Both the position numbers and the translations under genes were made by a program. Source: Candidatus Pacearchaeota archaeon (GTDB lineage Archaea > Nanobdellota > Nanobdellia > UBA10117 > JAFCGA01). Taken from it: DNA of 59,636 bases. The stretch's first letter is position 1. Each line of letters opens with the position of its first letter. The notes beneath the pieces are model-generated. The model saw nothing but the letters and a program-made list of their open reading frames with translations, did no database searches and was not told where the DNA came from. The DNA lies in contig JAFCGA010000005.1 in assembly GCA_017608345.1 (NCBI GenBank), forward strand, positions 1 to 59,636, in the 5' to 3' direction. Shown piece by piece: positions 11,101 through 19,471 of the stretch.

Positions 11101-14100
11101 CCAATACTATCGTAAGTGACATTATAACACATCCAGTTTGTTGGGCAAGTTCCGGCTTCGCTCTGGCAAGTATCTATCGTGTGATAAAGTAACGGTATAT
11201 TTGACACACAGTTGCCTGCACCGTCGCATGAACCATCTGCGCAGAAATTAGTTTCTGAAGGAATGCCCGTGCAAGTTCCTTGAACCTGTTGCTCTCCGGA
11301 GACACATTTTCCCTCTTGACAAGTATATTCTTCAGGACAAGCATAATCCGAATTTGATTCATCGCAATTACACGCTCCTTCTGAGCATCCAGTTACGCAA
11401 TACAAATCTTCCTCATAACCAGCGGTGCCGTCTGCCTTACAATAATATTCTTTTATGTAATTACCATTACAGGAGTCTGAATTAGTTCCAGCTACAAGAA
11501 GAGATGAAGTAGTTCCAGCTACAAGAAGATTATATCCAAATGTACCAGCATTACCGAAATGAAGATACGCTTTATTAGGATCGTCTGTGTCCGCGCATAC
11601 ATCTGCTTGAGGAGTTTCTGATTCGCATACTCCATCAGCACAAGTATAGCCGTTAGGGCAATCATCTGTTTGAACAGCATTAGTTTCATCACAAATGCAA
11701 GCCCCATTTGAGCAGCCGTTTGGACAAGTCTTTTCGGGAGCAGATTTATGTTCATTCTGATAGCATTGCATCTCAATTAATTTATTATCCACACAATGAT
11801 CTTGATAAGGATTAGGAGCCGTAAAGTCAGTTACTTCACCGTAGACATAATATTCAATTCCACCGTCTGAATCTGAACAGATTACATGGTCGCCAGCTGT
11901 GGATTCAAAACATGCTGGTGCTCCGCCAGCTTCAATACATTCAAAGGTTTTCGTGAACACGTTATTAGTTTCATCTGATTCAGTGATTTGATTATATGGA
12001 TCTGCAGTCGCAGTAATGGTTATTACTCCATTCTGCGGCATAGGAATACCACTCACTACTTCGCTAGAAGTAACTCTCGGACCAATACTTTCACGAGTAT
12101 TAAAATAATCTCCTTCTCCAGCACTACCGCTGTAAGTTATACTCCAACTCACATACTCTGCTAGAGTTCCTCCGTTATTATAAATATCCACATTAACAAC
12201 AAACTCCTCACCTTCAAAGCTAACAGTAATATCCTGAAGGATAAGATCTGGCTCGGTTGCAGAATCTGCAGAAACATATTCTCCCTCAACGCCAATCACC
12301 TTTATTATAAATGGAACATCGACGGCGCCCTCTGTATTTATTATGCTATAAGTTCCTTCATAATTAGCTGTTCCGATTGGATTTCCTGTCGGCTTACTCT
12401 CAATACTACAACCAATCGCGGTGTAAGGGTAAGAATATCCCATTTCAAGAGTATATGACGACTCCTGACCAGCGTCTACAGAATAAACTGGGCTTTGTGA
12501 AAGCCAGACACTAACTTTTGGATTGCCGTCAGCAGGATCAAAGGATATACATTCAGGTTTATCTGCAAAGAAACCAGTACAATCGAGAGTAGGAATACCT
12601 GCTAGGAAAGACAGACTTTCCCCGTAAATAACAATATCTGAATCACGAGTGTTTTCTATATCAAAATTATTACTCATACTTCCGACTGAGCTTCGCCCAT
12701 CGGCACTAGTATCTAAAGTACACTCTATTGGAGTGGGGGTTATTTTTAATCCTGCACCCTCTTTGAAAGAAGGCTCTGCACGAGTGTCCGTATCTTCCTC
12801 ATTCTGAGCAGGAATAGTATTCTTATCTGGACCTACGCTATCTCCGCCCATTATCTGATCAACTATACCTTCAGTACAAATATTGTTATCGCTGCAATAA
12901 TCTGATTCGCAGTCGGAATTTACCTGACAATCAGAACCGAGATCACACGTAAGACCCTCCAGTGTAGCACACTCTCCGCCGCAATTGAAATCAGTCTCAG
13001 TTCCGTCTAATTCATAATCAAAACAATAAACAGCCGGACCAACGCAGAAACCGTCTATGCAAGCATTTGGGTAACACTCTCCGTGATAATAGCAAGCTTC
13101 GCCGAGATTTGTGTCTTCGGATGTATCGGATACAACTTCAGCAGGGGTTCCGATGCATGCTCCAGCTTGACAGCCATCTGGGCAAGCATAATAAAAAGTA
13201 TAATAATCTCCAGGATTAATTGCTTCGGGTTCACAAATTCTTTCTCCTAATTCACACTTAGTGCCGGAGCATTCTGAAACTATTTCTTCAGTAGTTCGAT
13301 CCATACAAAAATCTTCGAGTATAACTTGTTGATTTAGTCGGTCATAATTATAACCAGTTAATGTTCCCTTCACATTCGGATTATCCCCACTATCAGAATC
13401 TATACATTCTGCTGGGGGCGTTCCAGTACATTTACCTCCAGAACAGCCATTTGGGCATTCATATCGTGCGGATGCAGGAGCATTACCAACACAATACTGC
13501 TCAAGCACATATTGTCCCGAGCAAGAATCTGGGACAGTACCGGAATTAGAAGTTAATTCTCCGAAATTATAATAATCCTTACCACCATCAGAATCTGTAC
13601 AAGTTACTGGCTGATCTGAGCAAGCATCACAAAGCTCACCACCACAATTAAGATCAGTCTCATCGCAGTTCTGTACGCTATCTGAACAATGATCACAATT
13701 ATCACAGTACTGCTCTGAGTCAGGGAAAAAACTTTGTGAAGGAGTTGTATAAATCCTAGAGCTAAGGTCACATTCCGGCTCTGGATCGGGCGTAACTGGC
13801 GCAACATAAGTTGGCGATTCTTGTGCTATATCTGTAAGCGTTGGATTGTTATAGGTTGAACCATCTTTTGCGACGTATAACGTTGCGCCATTTATACTGA
13901 TATCTGGCAAATAAATATCAAACCAACGTGGAAGATCCTCGCCTTCTTTTACAATTGAGATTCTTATAACATCTCCCGCTACAGCAACAACACCTGGAGA
14001 GATATATATAAATAAAGAACATCCTCCAGAATTAGAACACATTTCCTTTTTTCTATATATCCATTCAACACCAACGGTATCAGAATTTGGATCCCATACT

Positions 14101-14843
14101 GTTAAACCAGAATATGACATATCATTATAAAAATAACATAAACCATCAATACAATTACCATTTACGAACATATCATGATACCCTGATGAGTGACTATAAG
14201 GACAACCTTGGTCTCTATAACAAGATATATCTGATTTATCTCCCAGAAAACATTTATAATCTTTGCAGAATCCATTTGCACACTCATAATGATTACTGCA
14301 GGAATGTCCCGCACAATAATTAGGAGTATATCGATTAAACGGATCGTCACGTTTAGCGCCACAACCATCCGTTCCAGTAAACTCACTAACTGGCTCAGTC
14401 CCATCAAAAAGCAGACTGCCCTGATAACTATATGGCGAGCCACAATCTACCCCTTTTTCTCCACCATCTTGTATACCATTAAAACAATGTTCTATCGGTT
14501 TAGCATTTATTTTCGGTATTCCACTAACAATATCTGTAGGATAAAGAAAAGCATGAGCATCTCCATAATGAAAATCATTATTAGATGTATCTTTCCCATA
14601 GAAATTAACAATCATTTGACTTGGACGTTCACCATTTCTAAATTTTGTTTGTAAAGCTTGCCGATTTCTTTCAAAAAAACCAGTAGGATCATTATAATCA
14701 ACTTGATATACAAAACTATCTATCATTAGCGTGTTAGTATTCATAACTGCGCCACCAGTAACACTATCAGAAATACTCGCAGGCATAAAAGCAAGAGAAC
14801 CAAGAACAAATATAGCTAATAAAAAGATACTTTTAGCTTTCAT
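8127..14843 (-). CDS. Giant Cys-rich surface protein with PKD-like domain
   Basis: This 2,238-residue protein starts with a signal/anchor (MKAKSIFLLAIFVLGSLAFM) followed by SVTGGAV. The ectodomain holds several CxDSDGG...YxxG...CPxGCxxGxC modules (about 410-640 and 1000-1180), a CARDB-like segment near 900-960 (EYVSWSITYSGSAG, ITATADPYNQITESDETNNVF), two CTGGDCxCF/CPxxxxC modules, one IRWxDY...TGCYC module near 1640 and a PKD-like domain near 1880 (VSFDASQSYDPNGQIVRYEW). Two C-x3-W-WY-x5-C motifs precede a membrane helix at about 2119-2143 (WVIVAIAISAGVGVLIFLF). The cytoplasmic tail ends in the same helical GFKDAQIKEQLIKAGW domain as the downstream giant protein. The two genes appear to be diverged paralogues or products of module shuffling. 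The role is inferred to be an extracellular adhesin; no enzyme motif was seen. Confidence 0.88.
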   Translation of the reverse strand: MKAKSIFLLAIFVLGSLAFMPASISDSVTGGAVMNTNTLMIDSFVYQVDYNDPTGFFERNRQALQTKFRNGERPSQMIVNFYGKDTSNNDFHYGDAHAFLYPTDIVSGIPKINAKPIEHCFNGIQDGGEKGVDCGSPYSYQGSLLFDGTEPVSEFTGTDGCGAKRDDPFNRYTPNYCAGHSCSNHYECANGFCKDYKCFLGDKSDISCYRDQGCPYSHSSGYHDMFVNGNCIDGLCYFYNDMSYSGLTVWDPNSDTVGVEWIYRKKEMCSNSGGCSLFIYISPGVVAVAGDVIRISIVKEGEDLPRWFDIYLPDISINGATLYVAKDGSTYNNPTLTDIAQESPTYVAPVTPDPEPECDLSSRIYTTPSQSFFPDSEQYCDNCDHCSDSVQNCDETDLNCGGELCDACSDQPVTCTDSDGGKDYYNFGELTSNSGTVPDSCSGQYVLEQYCVGNAPASARYECPNGCSGGKCTGTPPAECIDSDSGDNPNVKGTLTGYNYDRLNQQVILEDFCMDRTTEEIVSECSGTKCELGERICEPEAINPGDYYTFYYACPDGCQAGACIGTPAEVVSDTSEDTNLGEACYYHGECYPNACIDGFCVGPAVYCFDYELDGTETDFNCGGECATLEGLTCDLGSDCQVNSDCESDYCSDNNICTEGIVDQIMGGDSVGPDKNTIPAQNEEDTDTRAEPSFKEGAGLKITPTPIECTLDTSADGRSSVGSMSNNFDIENTRDSDIVIYGESLSFLAGIPTLDCTGFFADKPECISFDPADGNPKVSVWLSQSPVYSVDAGQESSYTLEMGYSYPYTAIGCSIESKPTGNPIGTANYEGTYSIINTEGAVDVPFIIKVIGVEGEYVSADSATEPDLILQDITVSFEGEEFVVNVDIYNNGGTLAEYVSWSITYSGSAGEGDYFNTRESIGPRVTSSEVVSGIPMPQNGVITITATADPYNQITESDETNNVFTKTFECIEAGGAPACFESTAGDHVICSDSDGGIEYYVYGEVTDFTAPNPYQDHCVDNKLIEMQCYQNEHKSAPEKTCPNGCSNGACICDETNAVQTDDCPNGYTCADGVCESETPQADVCADTDDPNKAYLHFGNAGTFGYNLLVAGTTSSLLVAGTNSDSCNGNYIKEYYCKADGTAGYEEDLYCVTGCSEGACNCDESNSDYACPEEYTCQEGKCVSGEQQVQGTCTGIPSETNFCADGSCDGAGNCVSNIPLLYHTIDTCQSEAGTCPTNWMCYNVTYDSIGYACVSVAPGSGQCGCSDCEFDGTICSGACSSGTCVSLGMVDQQLAGICACIIPMEDSDANFVADELETQGDPCTTEGEKVCLSYLAYKECVGGAWSSAINCESGATCQNGDCVQQQTGACTDRDSTISRTGQFFIEDVDDFCSSDSDLTECVNGALEHYDCPSDLCMTTAKANALEAAYAQLGVGVDIPEGVCECVAPYGFVSSDCPDGWRCNKLRGNTCQNCTGGDCLCFDAKLQDALDIGLDAEVSAVDMCPLGWSCNIIYGPNDIPELNVSDAVKQFVTAVGLCTEGVPQNACRDGTSEGQYNRHGYYCPTAGADVIVDPNHAATIDLDGDAYPICPYGGVGTPKSPLSSELVCSYAFCGGEPASQFPFNIVLFDQEFESRFDLGPTAGMIRWIDYPYSSVDERGIRLGSTGCYCDAGYEPSTISGDLACVASTGCTDLDAVSGSQYQYFLQGPGDQCMDQTRLDEKVCTGGRLISSQYTCPDSCISSAAADQFERRFLLATGTQIDIPEEVCQCRPIMIQNRLSFSSNECPPDARCSIFRGWTCQDCTGGDCYCYQLAPMQNMQMDAEDWCPADYACVLDDNLFLNQLVNRELPPEIVQNVQAVGRCVKESVQSYSPKAVLTYTRSGRTVSFDASQSYDPNGQIVRYEWYFDDHTKVPWGKVKLRGVNVACVNTYSSSEYCDLSPSHINPTNAVIEGPIDLNTLNNPCICTNSAEYQAKPYIYQSGVTSTSQSSAVYTYPSETACRDFGKTDKECKVVLKVIDDGGNVDIATVAVYLLNDRDECEDKGWHWYGGSCHSMSEDERDCHAMNWYWYSNRCYEEPPTSIHIKRYVTEEIITQQFPSSSMNMQYTPPYRGDLPSVSGIRSERDNTLIWVIVAIAISAGVGVLIFLFRDKLGDFFKGLGGGGEEDLEESFSSPSKPPSTVQVNNKASELSRLAARHNIESSSEANVQKYIQSGKSRGFKDAQIKEQLIKAGWKRDQIAKFF

Positions 14844-14880
14844 ACATTAAAATATAATCTAGTAATATATAATACTTACC

Positions 14881-15411
14881 CTAAACTTCGTAAGTATACA
14901 TCTCAACGAAAGCTTTTAGCTCGTTAAAGAATTCCCAGCCCTCTTTCCAGATCTCGCTCTTTAGGCGACCAATTGTGCCGACATAGAGATATTTTTCGTA
15001 GAAAGCTTTCAAAAATGTCAAAAACGCTGACTCTTCCCATTTATTGCGCCAATCTAAAACTAGCCGTGCGCTAACAAAAGTATCAATTTCACCATTCTGT
15101 CGCTTGACCTTGTCTCCGTCTTTCATAACTTCGACGTTCTTAATTCCGTAAAAATTCCAGCCAACTTCGACTTCAAATTGAGAATATTCATCGATATCTC
15201 TCGTACAGACCCATTCTATTTCAATAATGCGCCCATCAGGCAGAATCTTCTCCTTGTATTTCTTCTCAGTGACATCATAGCCTTTCCAGACTAGCCAGTC
15301 ATGCGCATGTTTATACAAATCATCCATTGAGAAAGTGTACTTTTTCTTGTTAATTCTAGCACGTTCAATAAGGGAGGTCTTCTCGGACATAGTGTAATCA
15401 ATAAGCTCCAT
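14881..15411 (-). CDS. Conserved-looking hypothetical protein, soluble
   Basis: The ORF encodes 176 residues from ATG 15411; an internal ATG at 15390 (MSEKTSLIERARINKKK) is an alternative start. The protein is rich in Trp, Tyr, Lys and Glu, has no signal peptide or membrane helix, and alternates predicted strands (IIEIEWVCTRDIDEYSQFEVEVGWNFYG) with a C-terminal helical half (WEESAFLTFLKAFYEKYLYVG). The profile suggests a compact cytoplasmic alpha/beta fold. It lies between the giant surface genes and a repeat element. I do not recognise the family; its tidy boundaries and plausible composition suggest a real gene. Confidence 0.7.
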   Translation of the reverse strand: MELIDYTMSEKTSLIERARINKKKYTFSMDDLYKHAHDWLVWKGYDVTEKKYKEKILPDGRIIEIEWVCTRDIDEYSQFEVEVGWNFYGIKNVEVMKDGDKVKRQNGEIDTFVSARLVLDWRNKWEESAFLTFLKAFYEKYLYVGTIGRLKSEIWKEGWEFFNELKAFVEMYTYEV

Positions 15412-15427
15412 TTTAATAAATCTTTCT

Positions 15428-15535
15428 TTATTACTTTTCTGGGTCTAAACTCTCGCAGCTTGCTGCGACTTCTTAGAAAAGTAATTACAGAAATTCCGAA
15501 TCTTACGCGAATCGGGTCGGAATTTCTGTTTATTT
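15428..15535 (-). repeat. Double-hairpin intergenic element, copy A
   Basis: This is one of three copies of an intergenic element; it is inverted relative to copies B (18654) and C (57276). Hairpin I pairs TTACTTTTCT (15431-15440) with AGAAAAGTAA (15475-15484) and encloses CGCAGC-TT-GCTGCG (15454-15467). Hairpin II pairs ACAGAAATTCCGA (15487-15499) with TCGGAATTTCTGT (15517-15529), a perfect 13-base stem. The element fills the gap between the divergent genes starting at 15411 and 15603. Confidence 0.8.
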
Positions 15536-15602
15536 AGGGACATTACGTCTTTACTTCAGGTGCTTCCAAAACATATTTATAGAAGTAAACCAATATACTA
15601 GC

Positions 15603-15845
15603 ATGTTCCTTAAGAAAACTGTAGTTCGAAATCCAGATATAATCGAGCTAGTTCTAATCGGAATCCTTGCTATCTGGACTATCGCGACAATTCTACTAAT
15701 CCGGCAAGCAATCACAGCTACAGGTTTTAATATTCTTAGCTGGACCTCACTCACAACCTTCTTTTGCGGCTTTATGAGCATAGTTGTTCTAGTACTTGCA
15801 GTTATTATCGCAGATATTCGCAAAGAATTAGTAAGCAGACGGTAA
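15603..15845 (+). CDS. Small protein with two membrane helices
   Basis: The 80-residue product has a short basic N-terminus (MFLKKTVVRNPD) and two hydrophobic helices at about 15-35 (LVLIGILAIWTIATILLI) and 48-70 (LTTFFCGFMSIVVLVLAVII), ending in a basic tail (RKELVSRR). Positive charges at both ends suggest both termini are cytoplasmic. No family is recognised. It stands alone between repeat copy A and a pair of strong inverted repeats that begin right after its stop codon, which supports a single-gene transcript. Small membrane proteins of this kind are hard to assign; it is probably coding. Confidence 0.6.
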   Translation: MFLKKTVVRNPDIIELVLIGILAIWTIATILLIRQAITATGFNILSWTSLTTFFCGFMSIVVLVLAVIIADIRKELVSRR

Positions 15846-15878
15846 CCAGAAATCTACTTATTGAGCGTAGATTTCTGG
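15846..15878 (+). terminator. 12-bp hairpin directly after the stop codon
   Basis: CCAGAAATCTAC (15846-15857) and GTAGATTTCTGG (15867-15878) form a perfect 12-base inverted repeat with a 9-base loop, starting on the base after the TAA of the 80-residue gene. No U-tract follows, so it could equally be a 3'-end stabiliser or processing site. Confidence 0.45.
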
Positions 15879-15879
15879 A

Positions 15880-15928
15880 ATTGCACTCGCAATATAATAC
15901 CCCCTATAGACACGCATGCGAGCGCAAT
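15880..15928. repeat. Second inverted repeat upstream of the thermosome
   Basis: ATTGCACTCGCA (15880-15891) and TGCGAGCGCAAT (15917-15928) are complementary except at one position and enclose 25 bases. It lies one base after the preceding hairpin, so the two form a tandem pair between the small membrane protein and the thermosome promoter. Confidence 0.5.
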
Positions 15929-15951
15929 AGGCAAGCACCCAATAGTTTTTT

Positions 15952-15989
15952 AAAAGTTATCTAGAAAGTAGTACTAATCAATAACTTTT
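15952..15989 (+). promoter_or_regulatory. Thermosome promoter/leader inverted repeat
   Basis: AAAAGTTAT (15952-15960) and ATAACTTTT (15981-15989) are perfect 9-base arms 20 bases apart. The upstream arm follows TTTTTT and overlaps a plausible TATA box; the downstream arm abuts the Shine-Dalgarno-like GAGGT (15990-15994) before the ATG at 16001. The pair could be an operator or, if transcription starts upstream, an RNA hairpin next to the ribosome-binding site. Confidence 0.45.
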
Positions 15990-16000
15990 GAGGTTAGAAA

Positions 16001-17638
16001 ATGGTAAATCAAATACAACCAATTTTTATTCTGCCCGAAGGCACACTTCGGAGCATGGGAAAAGCTGCACAAAAGAGCAATATAGCTGCTGGACGAGCAA
16101 TTGCAGACGCGATTAGGACTACTCTTGGTCCGAAAGGCATGGACAAGATGCTAGTAGGATCTACAGGTGACATCGTAATTACAAATGACGGCGTAACTAT
16201 CCTAGAAGAAATGGATATTGAAAATCCTGCTGCTAAGATGGTGGTAGAAGTTGCTAAAGTCCAAGAAGCAGAAGTCGGCGACGGAACAACAACCGCAGTA
16301 GTACTCGCAGGAGAGCTGCTTAAGACTGCTGAAGTACTTCTTGATAAGAATATTCATCCGACAGTTATCTGCGACGGCTACAAAAAAGCTGCAGAGAAAG
16401 CTATTGAGATTCTCGAAGAGATTAGTGAAAAAGTTTCTAGCTCTGAGGAAGATAAACTAAGAAACATAGCAAAAACCGCTATGATTGGAAAAAACGTATC
16501 TGGCGGGCATGATAAACTAGCTGAGATTGCTGTAGATGCAGTTCTTCATATAGCAGATGGCTCTGACGTAAATATAGACAATATAAAAATCGAGAAGAAA
16601 GAAGGCGACGCAGTAAATAAAACTTCGCTTATTAAGGGACTTGTTTTAGACAAAGAAAAAGTTCACCCATCTATGCCCGATAAAGTAAGGAATGCAAAAA
16701 TAGCATTACTTGATGCTGCAATTGAAGTAAAAGATACTGAAACCGACGCGAAAATAAGAGTTTCTGACCCTTCGCAGTTGCAAGCATTTATCGAACAAGA
16801 AGATAGGTTACTAAAAGAAATGGTCAATAACATCGTCAAAGCAGGTGCTAATGTAGTATTCTGCCAGAAAGGAATCGACGACCTCGCTCAGCACTATTTA
16901 GCTAAGAAGAAAATCTATGTTGTTCGAAGAGTAACTAAATCAGACATGGAGAAGCTAGCAAGAGCTACTGGTGGAATTATTGTTAGTAAGATTAAAGAGC
17001 TAGACAAGAGCGATCTTGGATCTGCAGGATTAGTTCAAGCTAAAAAACTAGGCGGAGAAGACATGACTTTCGTAGAAGACTGCAGAAATCCAAAAGCTGT
17101 TTCAATTATTGCACGTGGTGGAACTGAACACGTAGTTGCTGAAGTTGAGAGAGCACTTAAAGATGCAATTGGTGACCTTGCCGCAGCACTATCCAATGGA
17201 CTCTGTGTTGCTGGTGGCGGAGCAGTTGAAATCGAGCTTAGCAAAAGATTAAAGGAATACGCAGACAAGCTAAGCGGAAGAGAACAGTTAGCTGCGCTAG
17301 CTTTCGCTGACGCTTTTGAAGTTATACCTCGAACTCTAGCTGAGAATGCAGGTTTAGACCCAATAGATATCCTAACTGAGCTAAGAGCTGCTCATGAAAA
17401 GAAAAACAAATGGGCAGGAGTAGACGTGTTTGAGAACAAGGTGATTGACATGTGGAAAGCTGGCGTAATTGAGCCGCTAAAGATAAAAACCCAAGCAGTT
17501 AGCTCTGCTTCAGACGCTGCAATCATGCTGCTAAGAATTGATGATATTGTTAGCGCAAGCAAATCCGGCGGACCAGCAATGCCTCCAGGAATGGGTGGCA
17601 TGGGCGGAATGCCGCCTGGAATGGGCGGAATGTATTAA
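16001..17638 (+). CDS. Thermosome subunit (group II chaperonin)
   Basis: The 545-residue protein is an archaeal TCP-1/CCT-type chaperonin, the ATP-driven cytoplasmic double-ring folding machine. Diagnostic sequences include [10 protein letters not shown] (41-50), [20 protein letters not shown] (61-80) and the ATP-binding [15 protein letters not shown] (93-107). The C-terminal equatorial domain retains [17 protein letters not shown]. The protein ends in a Gly/Met-rich tail ([15 protein letters not shown]) typical of thermosome subunits. Length is normal for the family and the start is preceded by GAGGT at proper spacing. It appears to be a single transcription unit with an inverted repeat in its promoter/leader, in keeping with the regulated expression expected of heat-inducible chaperonins; the regulator itself is not identified. 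Only one subunit gene is present here. Confidence 0.97.
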   Translation: MVNQIQPIFILPEGTLRSMGKAAQKSNIAAGRAIADAIRTTLGPKGMDKMLVGSTGDIVITNDGVTILEEMDIENPAAKMVVEVAKVQEAEVGDGTTTAVVLAGELLKTAEVLLDKNIHPTVICDGYKKAAEKAIEILEEISEKVSSSEEDKLRNIAKTAMIGKNVSGGHDKLAEIAVDAVLHIADGSDVNIDNIKIEKKEGDAVNKTSLIKGLVLDKEKVHPSMPDKVRNAKIALLDAAIEVKDTETDAKIRVSDPSQLQAFIEQEDRLLKEMVNNIVKAGANVVFCQKGIDDLAQHYLAKKKIYVVRRVTKSDMEKLARATGGIIVSKIKELDKSDLGSAGLVQAKKLGGEDMTFVEDCRNPKAVSIIARGGTEHVVAEVERALKDAIGDLAAALSNGLCVAGGGAVEIELSKRLKEYADKLSGREQLAALAFADAFEVIPRTLAENAGLDPIDILTELRAAHEKKNKWAGVDVFENKVIDMWKAGVIEPLKIKTQAVSSASDAAIMLLRIDDIVSASKSGGPAMPPGMGGMGGMPPGMGGMY

Positions 17639-17719
17639 TTCCGCTTAGGCCTTATTTTTTATTTTATAATTATTTCTTAAAGAAAAGCTTATATTCTTCA
17701 GTATACTTATTATCCATAT

Positions 17720-18118
17720 ATGCCACATAAAGAAGAATATGAACTCATGCCAGTTAAGCCAATCCGCGAACTCAAGAAAGAGATTCAGAAACTCAAGAAT
17801 GAGCTAAAAAAAGAGGATGGATCTTCTAAAGTTCTAACAAAGGTTCTAAATTCAAACATTCAAATTCAAAAGAAGATTGAAGCTATGCTCAAAGAAAACA
17901 AACGAATCTCTGACAATCTCAAAAACGTAGTCAGCGTATTTGAATCATTTGAAGCTGAAGAGGAAGAGAATGTAAAAGAAGACGTTCAAGAGCTAAAAGA
18001 GCAAAATAAGCAGATTCTACAGAAATTAGATGATTTAAACAGCGTATTACAGCGGGCCACGTACTTTAAAGAGAGATTTCCTCGAGGAGCGAATCTCGTT
18101 TACAGAAGAACGAAGTAA
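17720..18118 (+). CDS. Coiled-coil protein upstream of pilin cluster
   Basis: The 132-residue product is almost entirely Lys/Glu/Leu-rich heptad sequence: a first coiled coil at about 18-65 (IRELKKEIQKLKNELKKE), an acidic linker (FEAEEEENVKED) and a second coiled coil at 92-115 (ELKEQNKQILQKLDDLNSVL), ending in a basic YFKERFPRGANLVYRR tail. There is no signal peptide. Its stop codon overlaps the ATG of the first pilin-like gene by one base (TAATG at 18116-18120), so the two are probably translationally coupled. It may be a cytoplasmic factor for pilus assembly, but this rests only on position. Confidence 0.75.
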   Translation: MPHKEEYELMPVKPIRELKKEIQKLKNELKKEDGSSKVLTKVLNSNIQIQKKIEAMLKENKRISDNLKNVVSVFESFEAEEEENVKEDVQELKEQNKQILQKLDDLNSVLQRATYFKERFPRGANLVYRRTK

Positions 18119-18645
18119 TGAACAGATGCGAAGCACGCAGGAATAAAAAAGGTATAACGCCAATAATAGCTGTAATTCTCTTGCTTATGATGACTGTTGC
18201 TGCTGCAGGAGCTGCTTTTTACTGGATAACTAAAATTCAAGGGCAGATGATGGGGGGAACAGAGCAGTATGAGGAAAAGAGCTTTGAGAGACTAGCTTCT
18301 ACAGTAGTAATTATCTCTAACGCCTACGATGCGGGCACTGAGACTCTCAGCGTATATTTCCAGAACTTGGGAACTACTACTATTCCGATGAGTAATGATA
18401 CTACCGATCCGACCACTATAATGAAAATGGCTAATTCAGATAGCAATATCGTCTGTGCTGAGAAGATAGCTACATTCTGTACTGGATGCGGGGGTAATTT
18501 AGGTCCGCAGGGGACTCAAAAAATCTCATTAGCATTAAGTGGGACAAATTGTGATCTCTCATCGCAAATTAACGGTACTTCAATATATCTAGACTTCTTC
18601 CTAAGTGGAAAAGCAACTGCTTCAACTAGCTTCACGCTCGACTAA
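18118..18645 (+). CDS. Type IV pilin-like protein 1
   Basis: The 175-residue protein starts with an archaeal class III signal peptide: NKKG followed by ITPIIAVILLLMMTVAAAGAAF, with the expected prepilin peptidase cut after Gly12. The hydrophobic helix would pack in the pilus core. The globular domain (about 55-175) has a four-Cys arrangement (IVC-x7-CTGC ... NCDLSS) that may form two disulfides, and ends KATASTSFTLD. It is the first of three tandem paralogues and overlaps the upstream coiled-coil gene. The family is clear from the N-terminus (archaeal flagellin/pilin N-terminal type); whether it is a pilin, adhesin pilin or minor subunit is not known. No secretion ATPase lies in the window. 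Confidence 0.9.
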   Translation: MNRCEARRNKKGITPIIAVILLLMMTVAAAGAAFYWITKIQGQMMGGTEQYEEKSFERLASTVVIISNAYDAGTETLSVYFQNLGTTTIPMSNDTTDPTTIMKMANSDSNIVCAEKIATFCTGCGGNLGPQGTQKISLALSGTNCDLSSQINGTSIYLDFFLSGKATASTSFTLD

Positions 18646-18653
18646 TTTTTGAT

Positions 18654-18799
18654 AAACAGAAATTCCTAAAACGGAATGCCAAGAAACACTCACGTGTTTC
18701 TCGAGCACCAAGAATTCCTTCGGAATTCTCTGGTTTCTGTAATTACTTTTCCTAAAAGCCGTAGCAAGCTGTAGGATTCTGAACCCAGAAAAGTAATAA
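18654..18799 (+). repeat. Double-hairpin intergenic element, copy B
   Basis: This copy follows the stop codon of pilin 1. ACAGAAA (18656-18662) pairs with TTTCTGT (18734-18740), and TTACTTTTC (18743-18751) with GAAAAGTAA (18788-18796), around an AGCAAGCT core. Inside hairpin II lie two extra hairpins: AGAAACAC/GTGTTTCT and AGAATTCC/GGAATTCT. The outer arms match copies A and C while the inside differs, which suggests conservation of structure. Confidence 0.78.
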
Positions 18800-18858
18800 A
18801 ACTTATATATTACAGATAGCTATTCTAATATATCGCGAATAATCTTCGCAAATTCAAT

Positions 18859-19392
18859 ATGAATAAGAAAGGTATAACGCCAATCATAGCTATGATTCTC
18901 CTACTTATGATGACTGTCGCATCAGCAGCAGCTGCTTTTTATTGGCTGACTAAAATTCAGGGGCAGATGATGGGTGGCGCGGAACAATATGAAGAAAAGA
19001 GCTTTGAGAGAATGGCTTCGACAATTAGCTGGATAGATGCAAATTATAATCGAACTGGCGGAGATATTATAGTTTATATACAAAATGTCGGTACAACTGA
19101 GATTCCCGTGGATGCGGGAACTACTGATCCTACTACCTCTTGGATTTTGAAAGATAAAAACCAGGATATTATTTGCTCTACGAAACTAGCTGGAACTGGA
19201 ACTGCTCCGAACGTGGACCCTATTTGCTCTTCAGGATGCAGTGGCTCGCTAGTTCCAAGCCAAACTGGAAAGTTAATTATAAATACTAATAACACTTATT
19301 GTGATATATCCTCTGAAACAAACGGCTCATTGTTCTATGTGTCGTTTTATTTCAGCGGTAAAGCTACTGCTTCGGGGACATTTGAGAAATAA
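18859..19392 (+). CDS. Type IV pilin-like protein 2
   Basis: The 177-residue paralogue starts MNKKGITPIIAMILLLMM, with processing expected after Gly5. It shares with pilin 1 the sequences KIQGQMMGG, EQYEEKSFERMAS and the ending GKATASG. The globular domain keeps four cysteines (IICSTKL ... PICSSGC ... TYCDIS) with a longer loop between the first two. A TATA-like CTTATATATTA near 18802 suggests it has its own promoter rather than depending on readthrough from pilin 1. The three tandem copies suggest either a heteropolymeric pilus or phase-type subunit diversification; both are inference. Confidence 0.9.
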   Translation: MNKKGITPIIAMILLLMMTVASAAAAFYWLTKIQGQMMGGAEQYEEKSFERMASTISWIDANYNRTGGDIIVYIQNVGTTEIPVDAGTTDPTTSWILKDKNQDIICSTKLAGTGTAPNVDPICSSGCSGSLVPSQTGKLIINTNNTYCDISSETNGSLFYVSFYFSGKATASGTFEK

Positions 19393-19454
19393 AGCGAATT
19401 GCCATATGCGCGGTGCGAATTCGCTTTCTCTTACTTGCGCTCTCGGAGCGTAAG
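19391..19454. repeat. Two hairpins between pilin 2 and pilin 3
   Basis: AAAGCGAATT (19391-19400) pairs with AATTCGCTTT (19418-19427), starting within the stop-codon region of pilin 2. A second hairpin, CTTGCGCTC (19434-19442) with GAGCGTAAG (19446-19454), follows. They may terminate or stabilise the upstream message. Confidence 0.5.
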
Positions 19455-19471
19455 ACCCTCGCACAAGCAAG

